Assembly: GCA_036272735.1 (NCBI GenBank)
Contig: DATAYF010000460.1
Location: forward strand, 1-12,551
Length of the DNA: 12,551 bases
Direction of reading: 5' to 3'
Source: DATAYF01 sp036272735
Lineage (GTDB): Bacteria; Chloroflexota; Ktedonobacteria; Ktedonobacterales; Ktedonobacteraceae
This document shows, piece by piece, positions 6,345-12,551 of the stretch; within the stretch, counting starts at the first letter, position 1, and every line of letters starts with the position of its first letter. The notes beneath the pieces were generated by a model, which was not told the DNA's origin, searched no databases, and saw only the letters and a program-made list of their open reading frames with translations. Position numbers and translations under genes: made by a program.

Positions 6345-6387
6345 AAAAATGGTAGTTTGTAGCACGCTTGCGTGCTACAAACTACCA
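6345..6387 (-). terminator. Perfect 18-bp hairpin plus T5 between binding-protein and ATPase genes
   Basis: TGGTAGTTTGTAGCACGC (6350-6367) and its exact complement (6370-6387) are separated by only two bases. On the minus strand the stem starts 15 bp after the binding-protein stop and is followed at once by TTTTT (6349-6345). It is placed as an intra-operon partial terminator or mRNA-stabilising structure, which would keep lipoprotein expression above that of the ATPase and permease. Confidence 0.75.
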
Positions 6388-6401
6388 GGCTTTGCTACGT
6401 C

Positions 6402-7559
6402 TTAGCAGACGCCATCCGTGCCAGCCGGAATGCCTGCACAAACCGTTGATTTGCTCAGGTACCCGGTATCAAAAATGTACTTTTTCATGTTCGTCTTGTC
6501 GACAGCGACCGGTGGCAGAACGATACCCGGAATGCTTCCGCCAGCGGTATTTTTTGTCGTCGTGAAATTGGTGGTGCTGCTGGGATCGGTACCGTCATGT
6601 AGAGCTTTCACGATGTTGGCCGCGGCCTGGGCCTCTTGCGAAAACGATTTGTAAACCGTCATGGCCTGGTCGCCCTTGAGGATGTTTTGCAGGCCAATCA
6701 CAGTGGCATCCTGACCGGTGACCAGCACTTTGCCGTTGAGCTTTTTGGCGCGTAGCGACGCGATGACGCTATTTGCCATGGTGTCGTTGGCTACATAGGC
6801 AACCTGGACTTTGCTCTGGTTGGCTGTGAGGGCCTGGTCGAATTCGTTACGAGCAGTGCCCGCGTCCCATTTGGGGGTAAACTGGTCATACAGCTTCTTC
6901 AAGGTGCCGTTGGTATACGATGGTTGCAGGGCATTGATTGCACCTTGATGGAATTGGAGCGCATTGGGGTCATCGCTAGAGCCATCGATCATGATGACGT
7001 TTTTGCCCGAGCCGTACTGTTTGTAGTGGCTGAGGATGTATTGACCCTGGACATTACCGACTGCAACGCCGTCGTACGAGACATAATAATTGAGAGTCTT
7101 CGCCTGGATCATGCGGTCGTAGGCGATGACGGGCACGCCCTGCGCCTGGGCTTTGGTGACGATGGCAGCCGCTGAGGTGCCGTCGTTTGGCGCGACTACC
7201 AGGATGCAGTCACCCTTGGTCAACGCCTGGTCGGCCTGGTTCAACTGCGTGTTGGGGTCGCCCTGCGCGTTGTAATAATCGATGCTGACGCCGGAAATCT
7301 GTTTGATATCTTGCTCAAGGTAGACCTTATCATAGGTTTCCCAGCGTGGCGAGGTTGAGGTTTCAGGAAGCAGGACACCTACTTTGGTGCAATTCTTGGC
7401 TTTGGCCGTCGTTGATGAGCCGCCTGACGCGGCTGGCGTGCCGTTGCCTGTATTCCCTGCTCCGGCGTTCCCGTTACCACAGGCCGCAAGTAATACGGAA
7501 ATGAGAACGATCCCTAGCACCGTGCTAAGTGATCCAACTTTATGCGAAAATAGTCTCAT
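6402..7559 (-). CDS. XylF-like sugar-binding lipoprotein of the ABC transporter
   Basis: A 385-residue periplasmic-binding-type lipoprotein. A signal peptide with hydrophobic core VLGIVLISVLLAAC ends in a lipobox with Cys27, so it should be lipid-anchored outside the membrane. A G/N/T/S-rich linker (28-55) follows. The mature domain begins KVGVLLPETSTSPRWETYD and carries DPNTQLNQADQAL, VVAPNDGTSAAAIV and VIAYDRMI (144-151) then YYVSYDG. The last two closely follow E. coli XylF (AYDRMI...FYISFD), implying a xylose- or glucose-like ligand. The start at 7559 is chosen because the signal peptide begins there with GGAGGA 12 bp upstream; the frame is open to an ATG at 7598 that adds an unlikely prefix. 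It is first gene of the transporter operon, with its own promoter candidate. Confidence 0.9.
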   Translation of the reverse strand: MRLFSHKVGSLSTVLGIVLISVLLAACGNGNAGAGNTGNGTPAASGGSSTTAKAKNCTKVGVLLPETSTSPRWETYDKVYLEQDIKQISGVSIDYYNAQGDPNTQLNQADQALTKGDCILVVAPNDGTSAAAIVTKAQAQGVPVIAYDRMIQAKTLNYYVSYDGVAVGNVQGQYILSHYKQYGSGKNVIMIDGSSDDPNALQFHQGAINALQPSYTNGTLKKLYDQFTPKWDAGTARNEFDQALTANQSKVQVAYVANDTMANSVIASLRAKKLNGKVLVTGQDATVIGLQNILKGDQAMTVYKSFSQEAQAAANIVKALHDGTDPSSTTNFTTTKNTAGGSIPGIVLPPVAVDKTNMKKYIFDTGYLSKSTVCAGIPAGTDGVC

Positions 7560-7597
7560 CGTTGAACTTGTCCTCCACATTCCAACATGCCTATACA

Positions 7598-7651
7598 CAC
7601 GTACGTGATCATGCTAGAAGGTTGTAGCCACAGTAATCATAGCTACGTGAT
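7598..7651. repeat. Palindrome and TACGTGAT direct repeats in the binding-protein leader/promoter
   Basis: CACGTACGTG (7598-7607) is a perfect 10-bp palindrome. TACGTGAT occurs at 7602-7609 and again at 7644-7651, 42 bp apart, about four helical turns. One copy falls just upstream of the proposed -10 and the other in the leader, an arrangement that would suit a repressor bridging the promoter. The regulator is unknown. Confidence 0.35.
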
Positions 7652-7663
7652 AAAAAACGTCCA
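7636..7663 (-). promoter_or_regulatory. Candidate sigma-70-type promoter of the ABC operon
   Basis: On the minus strand TGGACG (7663-7658; 4 of 6 to TTGACA) and TATGAT (7641-7636; 5 of 6 to TATAAT) are 16 bp apart. Transcription would start near 7629, leaving a leader of about 70 bases. The rest of the 247-bp gap to the EIIC gene holds a pyrimidine-rich TCTC/TATC stretch (7784-7808) right after the EIIC stop, and no clear terminator. Confidence 0.4.
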
Positions 7664-7806
7664 TGTAAAAAATGGGTTGTTTAGGATATGCCTTTAATTT
7701 ATACGGCGTGTACTGTTGTTGCATCACCAATGCCCGCGCTGTGCGCCTCACCCCCTTTCCGGTGTGTTTTCTGTGTATCCATTTGTCTCTTTATCTCTCT
7801 ATCTAT

Positions 7807-9174
7807 TTACGCACGCATGCTCTGTGGCACCGCTTGCAGTTGAGGCGGTACCGTTTTGTCTGCCTCTTGCTGGGCTGCTGCTTCTTTCGCGATCAAGACG
7901 CGTTCCCAGGCTTTGAAGAAGGGATAGTAGAGCAGCGCTGCAATAGCCAGGTTAACCAGTTGTAATATACTGCCACGAATATCGCCACCACTGGCGATAA
8001 ATCCGCTAATGCCGATGGGAACCGTAAAAGGCTGCATTACCACTGGAACGTGCACCCAACCCGACGCAAACGCCAGGTAGTTGGTGCTGACGATGACGAT
8101 TGGCACGCCGATGAACGGGATCATCATGATCGGGTTCAACATCATCGGTACGCCAAAGATCACCGGTTCGTTGATGTTAAAAATAGCTGGTCCCAGGGCC
8201 ACTTTGCCAACTGTGCGCAGTTGCTCCGACTTCGAGCGTAACATATAGATTACCAGCGGCCAGGTGGCCCCCGATCCTCCCAGGTGCGAAAAGATATGGA
8301 AGAACGGCTCGGTAATGATACCATGCCCGCTCATGCCATGTGCATTGGCAGCGGCATTGGCGGCCAGCGTGGTAAACCAGAACGGGGCCGCCATCGCTGT
8401 GACCACGTTCATACCATGAATGCCCACTGACCAGAGCAGCATCATCAAAATAATCTCCAGGAGCGCCGCCGGATAGCTATTTTGCACCACCACCAGCGGC
8501 TGAAATACCTTCATGAGTAACACCGGTATCGTGTACTGGTGCACTAGCCCATCAGCTCCCAGGTAGGTATGGATGCTGACCGCCCACTCGATCAGCCAGA
8601 CCGTGGTTAGCAGCAGAAACGTGGGTACCAGTGCTTCAAAAGCTCGCTTGACGTTGGGTGGCACGCTCTTCGGCAACGTAATGGTGAAGCGCGATTTGCG
8701 AAACCAATAGACGCTTTCAGCGGTGAGTATACCAATGAAAATTGCCACGAGCAAGCCCTGGCCGCCAAGATAGGGCAAGATCTCGCCTAGCTTTAGCTCA
8801 GCAAGGTTGCACACTGGCATCGAGGCCACCAGAAAGAGCACGATTGCTAATATGCCTGGTTGCACCGCCTCGGTGCGCCGGTATTGTGCTAAGCTATGAG
8901 CCACACCAAAAGCCAGAATGACCGCCATCAAACCGAACGAGAGCTGGTACGGCATGATAAACGCGTTCTGATAGGGTTGGAGCAGCTTTGCCAGCGCGGG
9001 TAGTGGCGGGTTGGCGATAATTAAAAATAAACTTCCCGCGATAATCAGTGGCAACGTAAAAATAATGAAGGCATCACGAATGGCCTGCAAATAGATGTTG
9101 CTGCCCAGTACCCCCAACGGCGGCACCAGGTAGCGCTCAAACCAATCACTTGTGCGTTCAATAAAGCTGCTCAC
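7807..9174 (-). CDS. PTS system EIIC, lactose/cellobiose family
   Basis: A 455-residue membrane transporter, the sugar channel of a phosphotransferase system, which moves a beta-glucoside or di/oligosaccharide inward while it is phosphorylated by EIIB. About ten hydrophobic segments are visible. Family landmarks are ITLPKSVPPNV (165-175), WSVGIHG (248-254, H253), HLGGSGAT (297-304) and NINEPVIFG (333-341, E336). H253 and E336 correspond to the sugar-contacting His and Glu of ChbC. The start is GTG (9174), with AAGGA inside the last codons of EIIB as its ribosome binding site, only 8 bp after the EIIB stop. Cellobiose/chitobiose-type specificity is likely, but the exact sugar cannot be read. 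No EIIA or phospho-beta-glucosidase gene accompanies it here. Confidence 0.9.
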   Translation of the reverse strand: MSSFIERTSDWFERYLVPPLGVLGSNIYLQAIRDAFIIFTLPLIIAGSLFLIIANPPLPALAKLLQPYQNAFIMPYQLSFGLMAVILAFGVAHSLAQYRRTEAVQPGILAIVLFLVASMPVCNLAELKLGEILPYLGGQGLLVAIFIGILTAESVYWFRKSRFTITLPKSVPPNVKRAFEALVPTFLLLTTVWLIEWAVSIHTYLGADGLVHQYTIPVLLMKVFQPLVVVQNSYPAALLEIILMMLLWSVGIHGMNVVTAMAAPFWFTTLAANAAANAHGMSGHGIITEPFFHIFSHLGGSGATWPLVIYMLRSKSEQLRTVGKVALGPAIFNINEPVIFGVPMMLNPIMMIPFIGVPIVIVSTNYLAFASGWVHVPVVMQPFTVPIGISGFIASGGDIRGSILQLVNLAIAALLYYPFFKAWERVLIAKEAAAQQEADKTVPPQLQAVPQSMRA

Positions 9175-9182
9175 GTTGCTGC

Positions 9183-9491
9183 TTATCCTTCTATGATACT
9201 GTGCACCTGGTCTAAGACTGCTTGCCCATTCATCGTTGCGTAATGGAATGGCTCGATCAGTGCTACCGGCTTCCCTAGCGACAATGCTAATTTCTCGATT
9301 CCTTTGCGCAGGTGTCGTATCTGCGGCGCGATCAGCACAAGGTCGTATTCTTCAACCTTATCTACGTATTCTCCCGCGCTCAATGCCTCGACTGCGAGGG
9401 CGTATTGCCGTTCTTTGGCTGCTGCCAGCATGCTTTCTACCAACAAGCTGGTGGACATACCCCAGCTACATACAATCAATACTCTTACCAT
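9183..9491 (-). CDS. PTS system EIIB, lactose/cellobiose family
   Basis: A 102-residue cytoplasmic phosphocarrier of the size of ChbB/CelA. The N-terminus MVRVLIVCSWGMSTSLLV contains the phosphorylated Cys8 and its P-loop; the family usually has a small residue where Trp10 stands. DLVLIAPQIRH and the YATMNG end fit the Lac-family EIIB fold. It takes phosphate from a Lac-type EIIA and gives it to the sugar bound by EIIC. AGGGAGAGG lies 10-13 bp before the ATG at 9491. It is first gene of the sigma-54-promoted transcript, with a leader of about 118 bases, and is tightly linked to EIIC. Confidence 0.9.
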   Translation of the reverse strand: MVRVLIVCSWGMSTSLLVESMLAAAKERQYALAVEALSAGEYVDKVEEYDLVLIAPQIRHLRKGIEKLALSLGKPVALIEPFHYATMNGQAVLDQVHSIIEG

Positions 9492-9618
9492 GGATAGATA
9501 ACCTCTCCCTACAAGCCCCAGATCAGCAGGCGGGTAGCGTTACGTTTGGAGAGCGTGACACTATCTTAAACTCTACATCTGTGCTATGACCTGGGACTTG
9601 CCGGGTCTTTTATATACA

Positions 9619-9635
9619 TAGCAAGAACCATGCCA
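9619..9635 (-). promoter_or_regulatory. Sigma-54 (-24/-12) promoter of the EIIB-EIIC genes
   Basis: The minus strand reads TGGCATGGTTCTTGCTA. The invariant GG and GC are separated by exactly 10 bases, and the flanks match the TGGCAY-N5-TTGCW consensus. Transcription should begin around 9608, about 118 bp before the EIIB start. It lies between the LevR-type activator gene and its presumed targets, which is where such a promoter is expected. Confidence 0.8.
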
Positions 9636-9637
9636 TA

Positions 9638-9654
9638 ATGTGTGTAGCACACAT
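9638..9654. promoter_or_regulatory. Inverted repeat ATGTGTG-TAG-CACACAT next to the sigma-54 promoter
   Basis: A perfect 7-bp inverted repeat with a 3-base centre, immediately upstream of the -24 element. It may be an operator, or half of an activator site; TGTGTA recurs at 9703-9708. Its closeness to -24 makes it less typical of a remote enhancer. Confidence 0.4.
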
Positions 9655-9666
9655 AGCACGGAAATA

Positions 9667-9693
9667 TATGTATGGCCCACCGGGCCATACATA
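9667..9693 (-). terminator. 12-bp perfect inverted repeat: regulator terminator and/or upstream activator site
   Basis: TATGTATGGCCC (9667-9678) and GGGCCATACATA (9682-9693) are exact complements with a 3-base loop. The repeat begins 27 bp after the regulator stop, which suits a terminator, though only a weak A/T tail (TATTT) follows. It also sits about 60-85 bp upstream of the sigma-54 start site, where the bipartite LevR-type activator site could lie. One sequence could serve both. Confidence 0.5.
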
Positions 9694-9720
9694 CCTATCA
9701 ATGTGTACAATTACGGGGGA

Positions 9721-12551
9721 TTATGAGGCGCTCAGCATGAAGATGTCCACCTGGCGCAGAATACCGACGATGTTGTAGGCCTCCTCATCAGGTAGCGAGC
9801 GTCCTACCTGCGAACTTAAAATTTGCCAGGCATGGCGACAAATGCTCAATTCGCGGGCGAACTGCTGCTCCACGCGGCTGCGGATCTGCTCGGTGACGTG
9901 CAATGTTCTCTGCTGGGTGTTGCGGTCGAGTATGAGCGCCAGGTGTAAGATCAAGCCCGCCAGTACCTCGATATCAAATGTCTCTCCCACCTCCACTTCG
10001 ATCAGCTCGATCATGTTCTCGATCAACGGCACAATACGCGCCGGATTGAGGAAGAGCATGCGTTGGCTGAGCGTGGCTGAAATTTCGCGAATGAGATCCG
10101 CCCTCCGCGTAAACGTTGGTGGCTCGCTGTTGACTACCGTGTGAGTCGCGTCTGGCTGAATAAAGGCGGGATCAATCAGCGTGCCACCCAACAGCGTGTG
10201 CAGGCGCGTAATTCCATCTCCAAAGAGCAGATCGGTCAATGATACAAAGGGATAACTTTCCAGGTGTGGATTGATTGTGCCGACAATGGCGACGACGTCT
10301 CGATTGTCGACCAGGCGCTGGATGTCTGCCTCGGTCTTGCCTGATAGATTGATATCGACACAGATAATCTCGACACCGCGCTTATCCAGATAGGGTAAGC
10401 GGTCCTCAATCAGCTCGGCCATCTTGGTTGCGCTGCCAAAACCCGTCAAACATAGTGACAAAATCACGCGCTTCTGCTCGCTGCTTGCTCCATTCAATTG
10501 TGTGGCGTTTTCTTTGCGTGCCTGGTGTGCTGGCTCCCCCACCTTCATGATAGCTTTGTCGGGCACGTCGCTGACGCGGAAATGACTCAGGTAGGTCGCC
10601 AATTGTTCAACGGTCACATGCCTGGTTCCTTGCGCTTGACGCACGGCCTCTACGATGAGTGGTGCGCATACCCCCGACACTGCTCGCGCCTGGATACCCA
10701 GGTGCTGCGTGACTAGTTCTCCAAGTGAGAGCAACGAAGCAAAATCTACCAGCAGGAGCACACCACTGCCCTGATCTGCTCGCTTCACACTCTGCTCTAC
10801 TTTTGCCAGTAATTCTTTGGGCGACTGTTCGAGTGTCAGCTCAACGGCATGCACCATAGTGGTGCCGACCAGCGTATTGGCAAGGTCTGCCAAACCTGCT
10901 GCGATGCCACGCCCATGCGCGGCCACCACAATGCCAACAGTGGCACGTTCCGGGCTGAGCAGCATATCCACGTTCGCCAGCAGGATGGTGAGCATGTTCA
11001 CCTCGCTTTCGGGCAGCGCGATGCCAAGCTGCGCACGAATGTGGAGCAGAGCCGTCTGGGCAACGACGTATTCTTTAGGATAGGTATGACGCAGCGATTG
11101 CAATTCCGGTTCGAGCAGCGGGCGCTGGTGCTTGATATGCTCTAATGCGCTGGTGAGGTGCAGCGCCAGGACCAGGTTCAGTCTGTCGGGGAATTCACGC
11201 CCCAGTTGTTCCTGGGCCATCTGTACAATTTTTTCGCTGATCTCCTCGATATCCCGCTCAATCAGGTGCGTCTTTTTCTCTGCTTCCAAAACCACCGCGT
11301 CGGCGAAGCTTTGAAAATAATGCTGAATGTCGAGATGCAGCAGCTCGTTGATTTCATCCGGCTTGAGATCACTATCTCGCAACGCTACAAGTTCTGTGTT
11401 GATATTTTCATACAGATCGTGGGCTGATCCTGGATAGCTATCGAACTGCAAACCCATTGGCGTAAAGATATGGGTAGCCTCTAGCTCGTGCGCGACTGGA
11501 TCGAGGGTACGATGCAGGTCGGCAGTGCGCAGTAGCCCGCGCCTCACGTGTTCTGGTAGGACATCGAGGTGGACATGCATCTCATGTTGCTGTTGCGTGC
11601 GGAACTCTAGATAGGCACGCGCACAGGTCAATTGTACGTCTGATCGAAGCTGACCAATATTGCCAGGGCACTCGTAGAGCAGGAAGGCACGTAACACCTG
11701 CGGCGCGACGTGAATATGCGTGCCGATGCTGCTGCATTCGTTCGTAAAGAATGTGCGTACTAATGCGTAGCGTTCGCTGATGGTGCGTTCGTGTAAGCCC
11801 GGCAGCGTGATGGTCATGGGGATGCGCCGCCGAAACGTTGGCAACAGGGCGGTTTGTGGATCTTCGGTCGTCGCCGCCAAAAGTAACAGTGAGGATTGCC
11901 GCTCTTTGGGATCGCCGAGCCGCCGAAAACGTTCACGGTCCATCAAATAAAAGAGCATTTCCTGTCCTTCAGGCGGCAGGCGGTGCACCTCATCCAGAAA
12001 GAGGCGGTGCACCTCATCCAGAAAGAGGATGCCCCGGTGCGCCTGTTCTACCAGACCTTCGCGGTCGTGGTCGGCTCCGGTGTAGGCCCCCTTGACGACG
12101 CCGAAGAGTTGCGCCATCAATAGTTGCGGATTGCCAGCATAGTCTGCGCAGTTAAAACTAATAAAAGGAGCGTCTATCGGCAACGCGCCCAGTTCCAGGG
12201 CGAAGGCGTGCATCAAAAGCGCGAGTGTGGTCTTACCAACGCCGCTAGGACCACACAGCAGGGTATGTAACCCACGTGGTGGATAAATAATCGCCGCTTT
12301 CGCCTGCTGAATGGCAACGCGTAGACCTTCCTCTTTGCCGATAAGGGTTTCGAAATTGGCAATAGCAACCCGGCCTTGCGCTGCTGGATTCACAAGTGGG
12401 AGGCGCTCAATTATTGTGTTGCTGACGGCGGGCGGTGCTGGCGTTGTTGCCGCAGACAATTGAGCGATTGCTGTGGCCTTGTTTGTCTCCTGCTCCGTTG
12501 TTGTCGCTTTCATTGTGAAAAGCACAGGCCGACCTGGGATGCGCTCGATGA
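9721..12551 (-). CDS. LevR-type sigma-54-dependent PTS regulator (AAA+, PRD1, EIIA, EIIB, PRD2), N-terminus cut by window
   Basis: Residue numbers start at an in-frame GTG (12525). Order: AAA+ domain (~55-335) with Walker A GPSGVGKT (92-99), the sigma-54 contact loop GAYTGA (146-151) and Walker B; PRD1 (~400-525, H456 in LALHLTSALEH); EIIA-Man-like domain (~528-650, H537 in VAAHG); EIIB-Gat-like domain (~685-790, LCLTGFGSAT); PRD2 (~820-934, H861). Such proteins are activated or inhibited by PTS phosphorylation of these histidines and open sigma-54 promoters. The frame has no stop before the window edge and reads ERIPGRPVLF upstream, resembling the end of the LevR winged helix; the real start and DNA-binding domain are therefore outside. 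Walker B is doubled: FLDEVHR occurs at 168-174 and 176-182. The gene is upstream of EIIB-EIIC on the same strand. Confidence 0.9.
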   Translation of the reverse strand, partial: IERIPGRPVLFTMKATTTEQETNKATAIAQLSAATTPAPPAVSNTIIERLPLVNPAAQGRVAIANFETLIGKEEGLRVAIQQAKAAIIYPPRGLHTLLCGPSGVGKTTLALLMHAFALELGALPIDAPFISFNCADYAGNPQLLMAQLFGVVKGAYTGADHDREGLVEQAHRGILFLDEVHRLFLDEVHRLPPEGQEMLFYLMDRERFRRLGDPKERQSSLLLLAATTEDPQTALLPTFRRRIPMTITLPGLHERTISERYALVRTFFTNECSSIGTHIHVAPQVLRAFLLYECPGNIGQLRSDVQLTCARAYLEFRTQQQHEMHVHLDVLPEHVRRGLLRTADLHRTLDPVAHELEATHIFTPMGLQFDSYPGSAHDLYENINTELVALRDSDLKPDEINELLHLDIQHYFQSFADAVVLEAEKKTHLIERDIEEISEKIVQMAQEQLGREFPDRLNLVLALHLTSALEHIKHQRPLLEPELQSLRHTYPKEYVVAQTALLHIRAQLGIALPESEVNMLTILLANVDMLLSPERATVGIVVAAHGRGIAAGLADLANTLVGTTMVHAVELTLEQSPKELLAKVEQSVKRADQGSGVLLLVDFASLLSLGELVTQHLGIQARAVSGVCAPLIVEAVRQAQGTRHVTVEQLATYLSHFRVSDVPDKAIMKVGEPAHQARKENATQLNGASSEQKRVILSLCLTGFGSATKMAELIEDRLPYLDKRGVEIICVDINLSGKTEADIQRLVDNRDVVAIVGTINPHLESYPFVSLTDLLFGDGITRLHTLLGGTLIDPAFIQPDATHTVVNSEPPTFTRRADLIREISATLSQRMLFLNPARIVPLIENMIELIEVEVGETFDIEVLAGLILHLALILDRNTQQRTLHVTEQIRSRVEQQFARELSICRHAWQILSSQVGRSLPDEEAYNIVGILRQVDIFMLSAS
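11978..12025 (-). repeat. Exact 24-bp tandem duplication inside the regulator's Walker B
   Basis: Two identical 24-base units (11978-12001 and 12002-12025), each including GCGGTGCACCTCATCCAG, are directly adjacent, with the first bases of a third unit following. Because 24 is a multiple of three, the gene stays in frame and gains eight residues. LevR-type proteins normally have one copy (ILFLDE-x-HRLPPEGQ). Perfect identity implies a recent event, polymerase slippage or an assembly artefact. Confidence 0.9.

Noticed and set aside
7784..7808. Pyrimidine-rich TCTC/TATC stretch as a microsatellite or terminator
   Set aside because: Too short and irregular for a defined repeat and has no hairpin; noted only as low-complexity sequence after the EIIC stop.
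9236..9589. Plus-strand open frames opposite EIIB and its leader
   Set aside because: They are antisense to a well-supported EIIB gene and have no recognisable domain or ribosome binding site.
10849..12123. Plus-strand frames opposite the regulator, one containing a doubled VHLIQKEA-type repeat
   Set aside because: The repeat is simply the complement of the 24-bp duplication in the regulator; the minus-strand AAA+/PRD motifs show which strand is coding.
1..12551. CRISPR array, tRNA or rRNA genes
   Set aside because: No regularly spaced repeats and no recognisable tRNA or rRNA sequence were seen on either strand.

Overview
The window looks like an accessory stretch of a soil-type, filamentous Chloroflexota genome, most likely class Ktedonobacteria. 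This is inferred from the mix of IS200/IS605 debris, a propane-monooxygenase-type alpha subunit, a membrane-anchored GH15 protein and a LevR-type PTS regulator; no rRNA or other marker confirms it. Nearly all intact genes lie on the minus strand.

Positions 1-1500 (plus strand) are a scrap-yard. In order: the tail and right end of a TnpB-bearing IS200/IS605 element (1-309); the first ~141 codons of prmA, a diiron propane/methane monooxygenase alpha subunit, with a good ribosome binding site (404-826); a ~380-bp TnpB-less element with a hairpin at each end and several internal hairpins (about 827-1208); and the last ~96 codons of an unrelated secreted beta-sandwich protein (1209-1500). The element's flanks come from two different genes, each cut at it, so this is a rearrangement junction and not a simple insertion.

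Positions 1529-7663 (minus strand) form a carbohydrate block. A CUT2 (monosaccharide-type) ABC transporter runs from a XylF-like lipoprotein (6402-7559), through an 18-bp terminator-like hairpin (6345-6387), to a single-domain ATPase (5470-6285) and an overlapping XylH-like permease (4199-5473). A second terminator follows (4067-4126). Next comes a membrane-anchored GH15 glucoamylase/glucodextranase-like protein (1582-3909) in which several expected active-site residues are replaced. A large hairpin (1529-1583) closes the block.

Positions 7807-12551 (minus strand) hold a PTS module: a LevR-type sigma-54 activator with AAA+, PRD1, EIIA-Man-like, EIIB-like and PRD2 domains (9721 to the window edge, N-terminus cut off), a consensus -24/-12 sigma-54 promoter (9619-9635) with inverted repeats upstream, then EIIB (9183-9491) and EIIC (7807-9174) of the lactose/cellobiose family. 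No EIIA, EI, HPr or phospho-glycosidase gene is in the window. The regulator has an exact 24-bp tandem duplication that doubles its Walker B motif in frame, so whether the PTS genes can still be switched on is the most pointed question here.

The working model is two regulated sugar-uptake routes next to each other: a sigma-54/PRD-controlled PTS, and an ABC importer paired with an extracellular glucan-active or glucan-binding protein. They sit beside a region eroded by IS200/IS605 activity.
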